Assembly: GCF_003027925.1 (NCBI RefSeq)
Contig: NZ_PYPS01000004.1
Coordinates: 1-64,000 of the forward strand
From: Micromonospora sp. RP3T
GTDB lineage: Bacteria; Actinomycetota; Actinomycetes; Mycobacteriales; Micromonosporaceae
Reading direction: 5' to 3'
DNA: 64,000 nt
Positions 29,799-37,191 of this stretch are shown one piece after another. The notes under the pieces were generated by a model. The model did no database searches and had not been told where the DNA came from. It was given only the letters and a program-made list of their open reading frames with translations. Positions within the stretch are counted from its first letter, which is position 1. Every line of letters begins with the position of its first letter. A program made the translations under genes and the position numbers.

Positions 29799-30080
29799 AT
29801 GTGCCGGAACATTCGCGTGCTCCACAACTTCGAGCCGCCCGCGACCGATGACGAGATCGAAGCCGCCGCCGTGCAGTACGTGCGCAAGGTCAGCGGCGCC
29901 ACCCGGCCGTCCGCGGCCAACCAGGCGGCGTTCGACGAGGCGGTCCGTGCCGTCGCGGCCGCCACCCGGACCCTGCTGGACGGCCTCGTGACGACGGCGC
30001 CGTCCCGGGACCGCGAGGTGGAGGCCGCGAAGGCCAGGGCGCGGGCCGCCGAACGGTACGGGCCGCGGACGGCGTCCTGA
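29799..30080 (+). CDS. DUF2277 family protein
   Basis: 93 residues. The N-terminus MCRNIRVLHNFEPPATDDEI followed by 'AAAVQYVRKVSGATRPS' is the near-invariant signature of DUF2277, a small helical actinobacterial and proteobacterial family of unknown function with a conserved second-position Cys. GGAGG lies immediately before the ATG. It is monocistronic. The 265 bases before it (29534-29798), divergent from the GNAT gene, hold no convincing gene or hairpin. Confidence 0.92.
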   Translation: MCRNIRVLHNFEPPATDDEIEAAAVQYVRKVSGATRPSAANQAAFDEAVRAVAAATRTLLDGLVTTAPSRDREVEAAKARARAAERYGPRTAS

Positions 30081-30152
30081 GCCGATCCGCAGCGCCGCCG
30101 ACCCGGGGCCGCGGAACGCGACCCGTCGGCCCGGGGGCACGAGCCGCCCGCG

Positions 30153-31370
30153 TCAGGCGGCCTCGTCGGCGGGGACCTCCGCCGGGTCCGTGATCCACGC
30201 GGAGTAGACGGGCAGGGCGTGCCACGGGCCGCCGGCGGCGTCCGTGGCCACCGCCACCACCGCGTACGGGTGGCCGAAGCGCAGGTCGGCGACCCGGGCC
30301 ACACCCTCCGGAGGCAGCCCGGCCACCATCCCGAACGCGGTCACCGCCGCGGCCTCGAAGCCGTAGCGACCGAACCGGGCCACCGCCGACTGCGCCGCGG
30401 AGAACGGCGGCTCGGCCAACCCGAGCAGTCCGCCCAGCGCCCGCGCCGCCGCGTCGAAGCCGAACCCGGCCGACGTCAGGTCGTGCCGGCTCTCCGCCGC
30501 CCAGCACGGCAGCACGGCGGTGGCGCGCTCCTCCCGGCCGTCCCGGGCGAACGTCCGGGACGGCTGCTCACGCACCGTCCCGAGTGGGCCCTCGCCCAGC
30601 GGCAGGTCGAACAACGACCGCTGCCCGGGCACCGGCCCGTCCGGCGCGACAGCGGCGGCCACGGCCACCTGCTGCGCGGCGGCCAGCACCACGTCGGACG
30701 GCACCTGCGGCGCGGCGGCCACGGACACCACCAGCATCCCGGCGCCGTCGTCGCCCGCGCGCGCCGGCGCCACGTGCACCGCGACGTCACCGGCCCGTTC
30801 GGTGCCCACCACCGCGCAGCGGTGCCCGACCGGCGGCGTCCGCAGCACCTGCCGCAACCGGCCGGCCCACGCGCTGCCCGCGCCCAGCTCCCCGGCCGGG
30901 GCCAGCTCGAACGGGTCGGCCCAGGACACCCGGGTGGCCAGCGCGCTCGCCAGGACGAGCAGCGTCTCCGGCGCGACGTCGACCGGGAACCGCCGCACCA
31001 GGCCACCGGTGCGGTCCCGGGCCCACGCGTCCAGCGCCGCCTGGTCCGGCAGTGGTCCGCGCTCGGTCCGCTCGGGCAGCCCGGCCCGCCACCCGGTCAA
31101 CTCCTCGAACGGCGTCCGCTCCCACAGCGCGGTGGCCGCGGCGACCATCGGGTGCGGCGCGGCCAGCAGTGCCCGGGCCGACGCGGCGGCGTCGTCCGGG
31201 TCGACCCCGAGCGCCTCGCCGAGCGTCGCCCGGGCCTGTCCGGTGGCGGCCGGACCGGTGAGCGCCAGCAGCAGCCAGGCGCCCAGCGGCGACGCGACGT
31301 GGTGGGTGTCGCCGGCGGCGGTGTGCAGCCGTTCGGCGTACCGGGCCAGGGGGGCGTGGAGTGGATTCAT
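30153..31370 (-). CDS. Serpin-like protein
   Basis: 405 residues, start at ATG 31370. The layout follows the serpin fold: an N-terminal 'SPLGAWLLLALTGPAA' helix-B motif, a central 'LLVLASALATRVSWADPF' strand resembling the serpin 'NAxYFKGxW' region, a hinge-like FEAAAVTAFG stretch, and the late 'HPYAVVAVAT...LPVYSAWITDP' barrel strands. No signal peptide is seen, so it would act in the cytosol. The reactive-loop region is Ala-rich but short, so inhibitory activity is doubtful; it may be a non-inhibitory serpin homologue. Bacterial serpins are uncommon but known in actinomycetes. It ends downstream of the convergent DUF2277 gene. Confidence 0.65.
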   Translation of the reverse strand: MNPLHAPLARYAERLHTAAGDTHHVASPLGAWLLLALTGPAATGQARATLGEALGVDPDDAAASARALLAAPHPMVAAATALWERTPFEELTGWRAGLPERTERGPLPDQAALDAWARDRTGGLVRRFPVDVAPETLLVLASALATRVSWADPFELAPAGELGAGSAWAGRLRQVLRTPPVGHRCAVVGTERAGDVAVHVAPARAGDDGAGMLVVSVAAAPQVPSDVVLAAAQQVAVAAAVAPDGPVPGQRSLFDLPLGEGPLGTVREQPSRTFARDGREERATAVLPCWAAESRHDLTSAGFGFDAAARALGGLLGLAEPPFSAAQSAVARFGRYGFEAAAVTAFGMVAGLPPEGVARVADLRFGHPYAVVAVATDAAGGPWHALPVYSAWITDPAEVPADEAA

Positions 31371-31412
31371 CCGTCCCACTCTGCCGGTTGAGGCACCCGT
31401 CGGCACGCCGGC

Positions 31413-31925
31413 TCAGGACCACAGTTCGAACGGCTCGTCGATCTCCTCGCCGGCCAGGAACGTCGGCAGCAGCTCAGGCAGCCGGCCGGGATAGCAGCGC
31501 GGCCGCTCCGCGAGCACCTCGGCCACCGGCCACCAGCGGAACCCGAAGTAGTCCTCCACCTCGTAGTCCATCCGCTGGGCGCCGTCCACGTCCGGTCCCG
31601 GCCCGGGCAGCCGCACCGGCACCACCACCTCGTCCTGGAGGTGCCGGCGCTGCCGGTGCCGGAAACTGGCCCGCCGTCGCCAACTGGGCGCGCCGATCGC
31701 AGCCGGCGCGACCACGATGCCCGTCTCCTCGCGCAGCTCCCGCACCGCCGCCTCCCGGTACGTCTCACCCGGGTCCAGCCCACCGCCCGGCAGTTCCCAC
31801 CACACCCCCAGGTCGGGATGCTCCGGGTCGCGGGTGTGGAACAGCAGCAGCCGATCGGCGGTGTCGAGCACCACCAGCCGCACGGCGCGGCGCTCGAACA
31901 GCGGCAGATCGCGTGGCAACTCCAT
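31413..31925 (-). CDS. Nudix hydrolase
   Basis: 170 residues. The complete Nudix box is visible in GLDPGETYREAAVRELREE followed by TGIV, giving the metal-binding REL-x-EE core. A hydrophobic 'VRLVVLDTADRLLLFHTRD' strand precedes it and EVEDYFGFRWWPVAEV follows, typical of NUDIX enzymes that hydrolyse nucleoside diphosphate derivatives. The start at ATG 31925 gives MELPRDLP and fits the fold. The substrate cannot be told from sequence. It is 42 bp downstream (in its own transcription sense) of nothing obvious and upstream of the serpin-like gene, so the two could be cotranscribed. Confidence 0.93.
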   Translation of the reverse strand: MELPRDLPLFERRAVRLVVLDTADRLLLFHTRDPEHPDLGVWWELPGGGLDPGETYREAAVRELREETGIVVAPAAIGAPSWRRRASFRHRQRRHLQDEVVVPVRLPGPGPDVDGAQRMDYEVEDYFGFRWWPVAEVLAERPRCYPGRLPELLPTFLAGEEIDEPFELWS

Positions 31926-32033
31926 GCCGGGCAGCGTAGACAGGGACCCGCTCCGCGCTTCCGTACCCACCGCAGCGCGGACAGTCCGGCGGGACCGGGT
32001 GCGACCCCGTCCGGATCTGGGAGGATGGCGGCC

Positions 32034-32771
32034 ATGTCGCAACTGTTCGGGGAGACGGCCGGCACGTACCACGAGGCCCGACCGGGCTACCCGACCGAGC
32101 TCGCGGACGCGATCCGCGCCCACCACGGCGGACCGCTCGGCACCCTGGTCGAGATCGGCGCCGGCACCGGACTCGCCACCGCCGTGCTGCTCGGTCTCGG
32201 CGCGACCACGACCTGCGTCGAGCCGGACGCGCGGATGGCCACCGTGCTCGCCGAGCGGTTCCCGGGCGTCCGCGTGGTGACCGCGAGCTTCGAGCAGTGG
32301 CCCCCGCCGGCCGGCGGCGTCGACGTGCTGGCCTGCGCGATGGCCTGGCACTGGCTCGACCCGGCCACCCGCAACCGGCGCGCGCACGACGCGTTGCGTC
32401 CCGGCGGCACGCTCGCCGTCCTCAGCCACCGCTACGCCTACGTCGAGGCGGCGCAGGCCGAGGCGATCCGGGCCGCGTTCACCTCCGCCGACCCGGGCGA
32501 CCGGGGCGACCGCGCCGACGGCTGGTTCCACGACGACATCGCCGACAGCGGCTGCTTCACCGACCTGCGACTGTCCCGGTTCCGCCGGTCGGTGCCGCTG
32601 GACACCGCCGCCTACCTGCGACTCGTCGACACGTTCTCACCGCAGCTGCGCCGTCCGCCCGAGTTGCGCGAGCGGGTCCGCGCCGCGGTCGGCGCCGCGG
32701 TCGACGGCTTCGGCGGCACGGTCCTGCTGGACCTGCGCACCACGCTCGTCCTGGCCCGCCGCCCGGGCTGA
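32034..32771 (+). CDS. Class I SAM-dependent methyltransferase
   Basis: 245 residues, ATG 32034 with GGGAGG nine bases upstream; ATG 32025 in the same frame is an alternative. Motif I is LVEIGAGTGLAT (SAM-binding Gly-rich loop), the acidic motif II is TCVEPD, and post-I/III elements follow in 'DVLACAMAWHWLDPATR' and 'LRPGGTLAVLSH'. This pattern belongs to the Methyltransf_11/25-type small-molecule methyltransferases. The conserved 'FGETAGTYHEARPGYP' opening is typical of an actinobacterial subgroup. The acceptor is unknown. It is divergent from the Nudix gene, sharing about 108 bp of promoter space. Confidence 0.9.
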   Translation: MSQLFGETAGTYHEARPGYPTELADAIRAHHGGPLGTLVEIGAGTGLATAVLLGLGATTTCVEPDARMATVLAERFPGVRVVTASFEQWPPPAGGVDVLACAMAWHWLDPATRNRRAHDALRPGGTLAVLSHRYAYVEAAQAEAIRAAFTSADPGDRGDRADGWFHDDIADSGCFTDLRLSRFRRSVPLDTAAYLRLVDTFSPQLRRPPELRERVRAAVGAAVDGFGGTVLLDLRTTLVLARRPG

Positions 32772-32827
32772 CCGCCCGCCGGGCCCGCCACCCGGACCGC
32801 CGGCAGGGGTGCCGCCGACCCGGACGG

Positions 32828-33424
32828 TCAGTCGGCGTCGATCACGCGCGCCACCTCCGGCGGCAACGGGTACGGCCGTTCCCGCGGGAGCAGCGCCGTC
32901 GCGCCGGCCTCGTCGCCGGCGGTGAGCCGGCCGTGCACCGACCGGGCCAGCGCGGTGACGTCGGTGAGGCCGACCAGCCACTCGTCGACGTACCGCCGGA
33001 CCGCCTCGCCGGAGAGGCCCACCTGCACCGACCGGTGGGACAGCGGGGCCAGCCGCAGCGACCGTTCCGGGTCCCACTGCACGCGAACCGGGCTGGCCCG
33101 CAGGGCCCGACGCCAGGCGTCCCGGTCCGGGTGCAGCCGCGGGTCGTGGTCGCTGAGGCAGGCGTGCCGAAGCGCCCACTCGAACCCGGCGCGGCTGATC
33201 TCGACCGCGAGCACCCGTTCCTGGCCGGGCTTGAGCGCCCAGCCGCAGCGGTACATCATCCAGCGGAACGACGGCTTGACCCAGGTCATCCGCTCCCGCT
33301 TGAACGGCGGCACGAACCGGCCGGCGGCCAGCGCCGCGTCGGCGATCTCCGCCGGGTACGCCTGGTAGACGGTGACGGTGCCGTCGGTGAAGGCGGCCCG
33401 GATCTGGTGGCGGGGAACGGTCAC
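32828..33424 (-). CDS. DUF4291 family protein
   Basis: 198 residues. The sequence contains the family's distinctive run 'IRAAFTDGTVTVYQAY', then FKRERMTWVKPSFRWMMYR, 'GWALKPGQERVLAVEI' and 'RVQWDPERSLR'. No biochemical function is established for DUF4291. The start is set at GTG 33424 (giving MTVPRHQIRA): the nearby ATG opens a three-codon dead end in another frame, and the upstream in-frame sequence contains no better start. It converges with the methyltransferase gene. Confidence 0.88.
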   Translation of the reverse strand: MTVPRHQIRAAFTDGTVTVYQAYPAEIADAALAAGRFVPPFKRERMTWVKPSFRWMMYRCGWALKPGQERVLAVEISRAGFEWALRHACLSDHDPRLHPDRDAWRRALRASPVRVQWDPERSLRLAPLSHRSVQVGLSGEAVRRYVDEWLVGLTDVTALARSVHGRLTAGDEAGATALLPRERPYPLPPEVARVIDAD

Positions 33425-33499
33425 CGCCGCATGGTGGCGAACCGGGCGGTGGGCCCGCCACCGGTTTCCCCCGCGCGCCGACCCGCTAGGCTGCCGGAC

Positions 33500-33994
33500 G
33501 TGGCAGGTCTGTTGAGGAACGTGGCGTCCCGGCTCGGTCGGATCACCGGGGGTGCCGCCGCGCCGGCCCGCCCGGGCGGACCGATTCCGGCGCAGGTCGC
33601 GCGCCGGCGCCAGGTCAGCGCGTTGCAGCGCCGCGAGCTGTCGTACGCGCCGGAGCCGGACGGGCAGGCCGACCCGGGGGAGATCGTCTGGACCTGGGTG
33701 CCCTACGAGGACGACCCGCGGCAGGGCAAGGACCGGCCGGTGCTGGTGGTGGGCCGGCAGAGCCGCACGCTGTTCGGGCTGATGTTGTCCAGTCAGGGCG
33801 AGCGGGACGGCCAGCGGCACTGGCTGTCGCTCGGCCCGGGGGAGTGGGACCGGGACCGACGGCCGAGCTGGGTGCGCCTGGACCGGGTGCTCACCATGCG
33901 CGAGGACAGCATCCGCCGGGAGGGCGCGGTGCTGGACCGGCCCCGGTTCGACCGGGTCGGCCAGGCGCTGCGCGCCGGCTACGGCTGGCGCTGA
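33500..33994 (+). CDS. PemK/MazF-like growth-inhibitor-fold protein
   Basis: 164 residues, GTG start. After an Ala/Pro/Gly-rich N-terminal 55 residues, the core reads 'GEIVWTWVPYEDDPRQGKDRPVLVVGRQ', the usual 'G-x-I-x-x...DPx-x-GKxRPVLVV' beginning of the PemK/MazF beta-barrel, followed by 'WLSLGPGEWDRDRRPSWVRLDRVLTM'. Classical members are mRNA endonuclease toxins. No antitoxin-like small gene overlaps or abuts it, so it may be one of the solitary actinobacterial PemK-like proteins rather than half of a toxin-antitoxin pair. It is divergent from the DUF4291 gene. Confidence 0.75.
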   Translation: MAGLLRNVASRLGRITGGAAAPARPGGPIPAQVARRRQVSALQRRELSYAPEPDGQADPGEIVWTWVPYEDDPRQGKDRPVLVVGRQSRTLFGLMLSSQGERDGQRHWLSLGPGEWDRDRRPSWVRLDRVLTMREDSIRREGAVLDRPRFDRVGQALRAGYGWR

Positions 33995-34073
33995 GCCACC
34001 GGCTCGCGGAGTTCACGCCCGCCCGGAGTCCACGCCCGCCCGGAGGGCCGGACGGCGCTGACCCTCGGCCGGG

Positions 34074-34709
34074 TCAGTGCTCGGCGACGAGTTGGCGGGG
34101 TGGGCGGACGGCGCCGAGCGTCTTCGCCTCGTACATGGCGGCGTCGGCGCGGCACAGCGCGTCCGTGAGCTGGGCGGGGCCGTGCACCGGGGCGAGCCCG
34201 ACCGAGGCGGTGACCCGGATGCTGCGCCCGCCGAGCGGGATCGGCGCGGCCAGCGCCTCGCAGAGCCGGCGGGTGGCGTGCTCGATCCAGCGCCGGTCGG
34301 CGGTGGGGCTGGCCAGCAGGCCGGCGAACTCGTCACCGCCGAGTCGGGCCACCAGGTTGTTGCCGGCGAAGGCGGCCAGTCGTTGGGCCACGCTGACCAG
34401 CACCTGGTCCCCGGCGGCGTGCCCGTAGCGGTCGTTCACCTGTTTGAAGCCGTTCAGGTCGAGCACCACCGCCACCAGGGGCTGCCCGGCGGGATCGGTG
34501 AGCAGGGCGGCGGCCAGCCGGAAGAAGGCGCGGCGGTTGGGCAGCCCGGTGAGCGGGTCGTGGCTGGCGGCGTGCCGCTCGGCGGCCAGCTCCGCCTGGA
34601 GCAGTTCCAGCTCGGCCTCGGCGCGGACGGCCCGGCGGCGGAGCTGCCAGGCGGAGAGCAGCGCGCCGGCGGCGGAGATGCCGGAGGCGACGGTCATCGG
34701 ATCCGGCAC
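34074..34709 (-). CDS. Diguanylate cyclase (GGDEF), membrane-linked
   Basis: 211 residues. GTG 34709 is chosen because GAGGAGG lies five bases ahead of it. A short hydrophobic N-terminus (about 6-22) and a Glu/Ala-rich coiled coil (about 27-48) precede a GGDEF domain: 'DPLTGLPNRRAFF', LDLNGFKQVNDRYGHAAGD and the active-site loop RLGGDEF, intact. Such enzymes make cyclic di-GMP from two GTP. The product-inhibition I-site (RxxD five residues before GGDEF) is absent, so feedback is not expected through that site. There is no sensory domain beyond the N-terminus. Confidence 0.92.
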   Translation of the reverse strand: MPDPMTVASGISAAGALLSAWQLRRRAVRAEAELELLQAELAAERHAASHDPLTGLPNRRAFFRLAAALLTDPAGQPLVAVVLDLNGFKQVNDRYGHAAGDQVLVSVAQRLAAFAGNNLVARLGGDEFAGLLASPTADRRWIEHATRRLCEALAAPIPLGGRSIRVTASVGLAPVHGPAQLTDALCRADAAMYEAKTLGAVRPPRQLVAEH

Positions 34710-34821
34710 GCGCCCTCCTCACCAGTCCCCGGCCGCGCGCAGCGGCTTCCGAGGGCCGGGTTCAGGTCACCGAAAGTGAGCGACCCGGCACACCGTAGTT
34801 CGGTTATCATGCTCGCTGTCC

Positions 34822-34852
34822 ATTGCAGATGCAATAGCAGATGCACGTGCAT
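34822..34852. promoter_or_regulatory. Paired TGCA-core palindromes upstream of DUF397/XRE genes
   Basis: Two dyads stand next to each other: ATTGCA-GA-TGCAAT (34822-34835) and the perfect 12-mer ATGCACGTGCAT (34841-34852). Both carry TGCA half-sites, and GCAGATGCA is directly repeated across them. A -10-like TATCAT (34805-34810) lies just upstream, so a bound regulator would block the early transcribed region. The adjacent XRE-family gene is the obvious candidate to bind, as autoregulation is common in that family. Binding is inference. Confidence 0.55.
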
Positions 34853-34929
34853 TCCAAACCTCAGTCGACAGACGTCGCCACCCACCGCCCCTCCCCGCGG
34901 CCTCGGCTGGCTCTTCCCGAAGGACGCCC

Positions 34930-35187
34930 ATGCAATCGCCCCCGAACGGCGTACCCGTGACCGAGTTGCCCCCGATGCAGTGGTTGAAGAGTCGCCGCAG
35001 CAATCCCAGCGGCAACTGCGTCGAGCTGGCCGAGCTGCCCGGCGGCAGCGGCATCGCGGTACGCAACTCCCGGCACCCCGACGGGCCGGCGTTGATCTAC
35101 ACCGTGGACGAGATCGAGGCGTTCGTGCTCGGCGCCCGGGACGGGGACTTCGACCACCTGATCCCGCCGTCCCGTGGACGGGACTGA
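34930..35187 (+). CDS. DUF397 protein, partner of the downstream XRE regulator
   Basis: 85 residues, ATG 34930 with GAAGGA five bases upstream. The core 'WLKSRRSNPSGNCVELAELP' followed by 'GIAVRNSRHPDGPALIYT' and 'IEAFVLGARDGDFDHLI' is the standard DUF397 fold. In streptomycetes and relatives DUF397 proteins (the BldB/WhiJ-linked group) are encoded beside XRE-DUF5753 regulators and behave like antitoxin or antagonist partners. The usual order is regulator first; here the DUF397 gene comes first, with the regulator about 100 bp downstream. Confidence 0.92.
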   Translation: MQSPPNGVPVTELPPMQWLKSRRSNPSGNCVELAELPGGSGIAVRNSRHPDGPALIYTVDEIEAFVLGARDGDFDHLIPPSRGRD

Positions 35188-35291
35188 TTCCACCGTCCGG
35201 AGGAGTTCACCTCACTGTCGGTTCATGGCATGCTTACTCGTCGGCCGGGAGGGCACCCGGTCGGGAGCAGCCGGGATGCGAGGGCGGTCAG

Positions 35292-36179
35292 GTGGTCACG
35301 GTGCCCGTCGAGGGTGGACCGACAAGTGGTCCCACGGTGCTGCGCATGCTGCTCGGTGCGCAGCTGCGCCGCCTGCGGGAGGGCGCCGGAGTCAGCCGGG
35401 AGGGTGCCGGCTGGGAGATCCGCTCCTCCGAGTCCAAGATCAGCCGGATGGAGCTGGGTCGGGTCGGCTTCAAGGAACGCGATGTCGCCGACCTGCTCAC
35501 GCTCTACGGCGTCACCGCGCCGGACGAGCGCGCCGCGCTGCTCAAGCTGGCCCGGGACGCGAACAGCCCGGGCTGGTGGCACCGCTACGGCGACGTGCTG
35601 CCCGCCTGGTTCCAGTCCTACCTGGGGCTGGAGGCCGCCGCCGCGCTGATCCGCACGTACGAGGTGCAGTTCGTGCCGGGCCTGCTGCAGACCGCCGCGT
35701 ACGCGCGGGAGGTGATCCTGCTCGGGCACCGCGGCGCCGCGCCGATGGAGCTGGACCGGCGCGTCGACCTGCGGATGGAGCGCCAGGAGCTGCTGCGTCG
35801 CGCCAACCCGCCGCAGCTGTGGGCGGTGCTGGACGAGGCGGTGCTGCGGCGGCCGATCGGCGGCGCCGCGGTGATGCGTGAGCAGCTGGACGCACTGATC
35901 GAGGCGACCGCCGCGCCGCACGTGCGGCTCCAGATCGTCCCGTTCACCGCCGGTGGGCACGCGGCCGCCAGCGGCGCGTTCAGCATCCTGCGCTTCGGCG
36001 ACGAGGACCTGCCGGACATCGTCTACATCGAGCAGTTGACCAGCGCCATCTACCTCGACAAGCGCGACGACCTCGACTACTACGCCGAGGCGATGGAGCG
36101 GCTGTGCGTCGAGGCCGCGCCGCCGGAGCGCACCCCGGAGCTGCTGGCCCGGGTCCGCGACGAGCTCTACCCGGCCTGA
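35292..36179 (+). CDS. XRE-family regulator with DUF5753 domain
   Basis: 295 residues, GTG 35292. Residues 15-75 form a Cro/C1-type helix-turn-helix ('LRMLLGAQLRRLREGAGVSRE...ESKISRMELGR'). The rest (about 100-285) is DUF5753, with GWWHRYGDVLPAWFQSYLGL, 'YEVQFVPGLLQTAAYAR' and 'IVYIEQLTSAIYLDK'. These actinobacterial regulators pair with DUF397 proteins such as the one just upstream and influence development or antibiotic production. The TGCA-core palindromes before the DUF397 gene are plausible targets. Confidence 0.93.
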   Translation: MVTVPVEGGPTSGPTVLRMLLGAQLRRLREGAGVSREGAGWEIRSSESKISRMELGRVGFKERDVADLLTLYGVTAPDERAALLKLARDANSPGWWHRYGDVLPAWFQSYLGLEAAAALIRTYEVQFVPGLLQTAAYAREVILLGHRGAAPMELDRRVDLRMERQELLRRANPPQLWAVLDEAVLRRPIGGAAVMREQLDALIEATAAPHVRLQIVPFTAGGHAAASGAFSILRFGDEDLPDIVYIEQLTSAIYLDKRDDLDYYAEAMERLCVEAAPPERTPELLARVRDELYPA

Positions 36180-36273
36180 CCGTCGCCGCGGCGGGCTATA
36201 CCATGACCGGCGACCGGAGACAGTGGACGCACGTCCGCCCCGCAACGGTGGCGTGCGAGTCGTGGAGGCGGCC

Positions 36274-37119
36274 TTGACCAGCGAGACGAGCGGCACGGCG
36301 ACCGAGCCGGGCCACCCGGCCGACCGGATCGACACCTCGGTGGCCCACCCGGCCCGGCGGTACAACTACTGGCTCGGCGGCAAGGACAACTTCCAGGCCG
36401 ACCGGGAGTCCGGCGACGCGATGGCCGCCGCCTTCCCGACGATCCGGCTCAGCGCGCTGGAGAACCGGCGGTTCCTGCGGCGCGCGGTCCGGCACCTGGC
36501 CGCCGAGGCGGGCATCCGCCAGTTCCTCGACATCGGCACCGGCATCCCGACCGCGGACAACACGCACGAGGTGGCCCAGGCCGCCGACCCGCGCGCCCGG
36601 GTGGTCTACGTCGACAACGACCCGATCGTGCTGGCCCACGCCCGGGCGCTGCTCACCAGCTCACCCGAGGGCGCCACCGCCTACCTCGACGCGGACCTGC
36701 GCGACCCGGAGAAGATCCTCGCCCACCCCGACCTGCGCCGCACGCTGGACCTGTCCGAGCCGGTCGCGTTGATGCTCATCGCGGTGCTGCACTTCGTGCC
36801 GGACCCGGACGACCCCTACGCCACGGTCGGCCGGCTGCTGGACGCGCTGCCTTCCGGCAGCTACCTGGTCGCCTCGCACGCCACCCACGACCACCTGCCG
36901 GCCCCGCTCGCGAACGAGGCGAGGGCGGCGGCCCGCGGCGGCCCGCACGGCACCATCAACCTGCGTGGCCGGGACGAGTTCGTGCGCTTCTTCGCCGGCC
37001 TCGACATGGTCGAGCCGGGCGTCTGCTCGGTGGCCGAGTGGCGCGCCGACGGCGAGCCCGAGCCGCGACCCTCGGCGGCCGACGTCAGCATGTACGGCGG
37101 GGTGGCCCGCAAGCCCTGA
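36274..37119 (+). CDS. SAM-dependent methyltransferase (Methyltransf_19/DUF574 type)
   Basis: 281 residues. TTG 36274 is chosen because GGAGG stands five bases ahead; longer starts would add an Arg/Pro-rich tail. The actinobacterial family signature is complete: 'HPARRYNYWLGGKDNF', 'DRESGDAMAAAFPTIR', 'NRRFLRRAVR', then the SAM loop FLDIGTGIPTADNTHEVAQ, VVYVDNDPIVLAHARALL and AVLHFVPD. Streptomyces and relatives carry many copies of this family; the acceptors are unknown. The frequent co-occurrence with XRE/DUF397 genes is repeated here. A TATACC box lies at 36198-36203. Confidence 0.92.
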   Translation: MTSETSGTATEPGHPADRIDTSVAHPARRYNYWLGGKDNFQADRESGDAMAAAFPTIRLSALENRRFLRRAVRHLAAEAGIRQFLDIGTGIPTADNTHEVAQAADPRARVVYVDNDPIVLAHARALLTSSPEGATAYLDADLRDPEKILAHPDLRRTLDLSEPVALMLIAVLHFVPDPDDPYATVGRLLDALPSGSYLVASHATHDHLPAPLANEARAAARGGPHGTINLRGRDEFVRFFAGLDMVEPGVCSVAEWRADGEPEPRPSAADVSMYGGVARKP

Positions 37120-37191
37120 CCGACGCGCCGCCCGGCACGAGCCGGATGCGGGTTGGTGCGGCCCGGGGGTGGCCGGGCAGACTGGGGGATC

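Noticed and set aside
33500..33994. A toxin-antitoxin pair based on the PemK-like protein.
   Set aside because: No small antitoxin-like gene abuts or overlaps it; the upstream gene is divergent DUF4291 and the downstream one is a convergent diguanylate cyclase.
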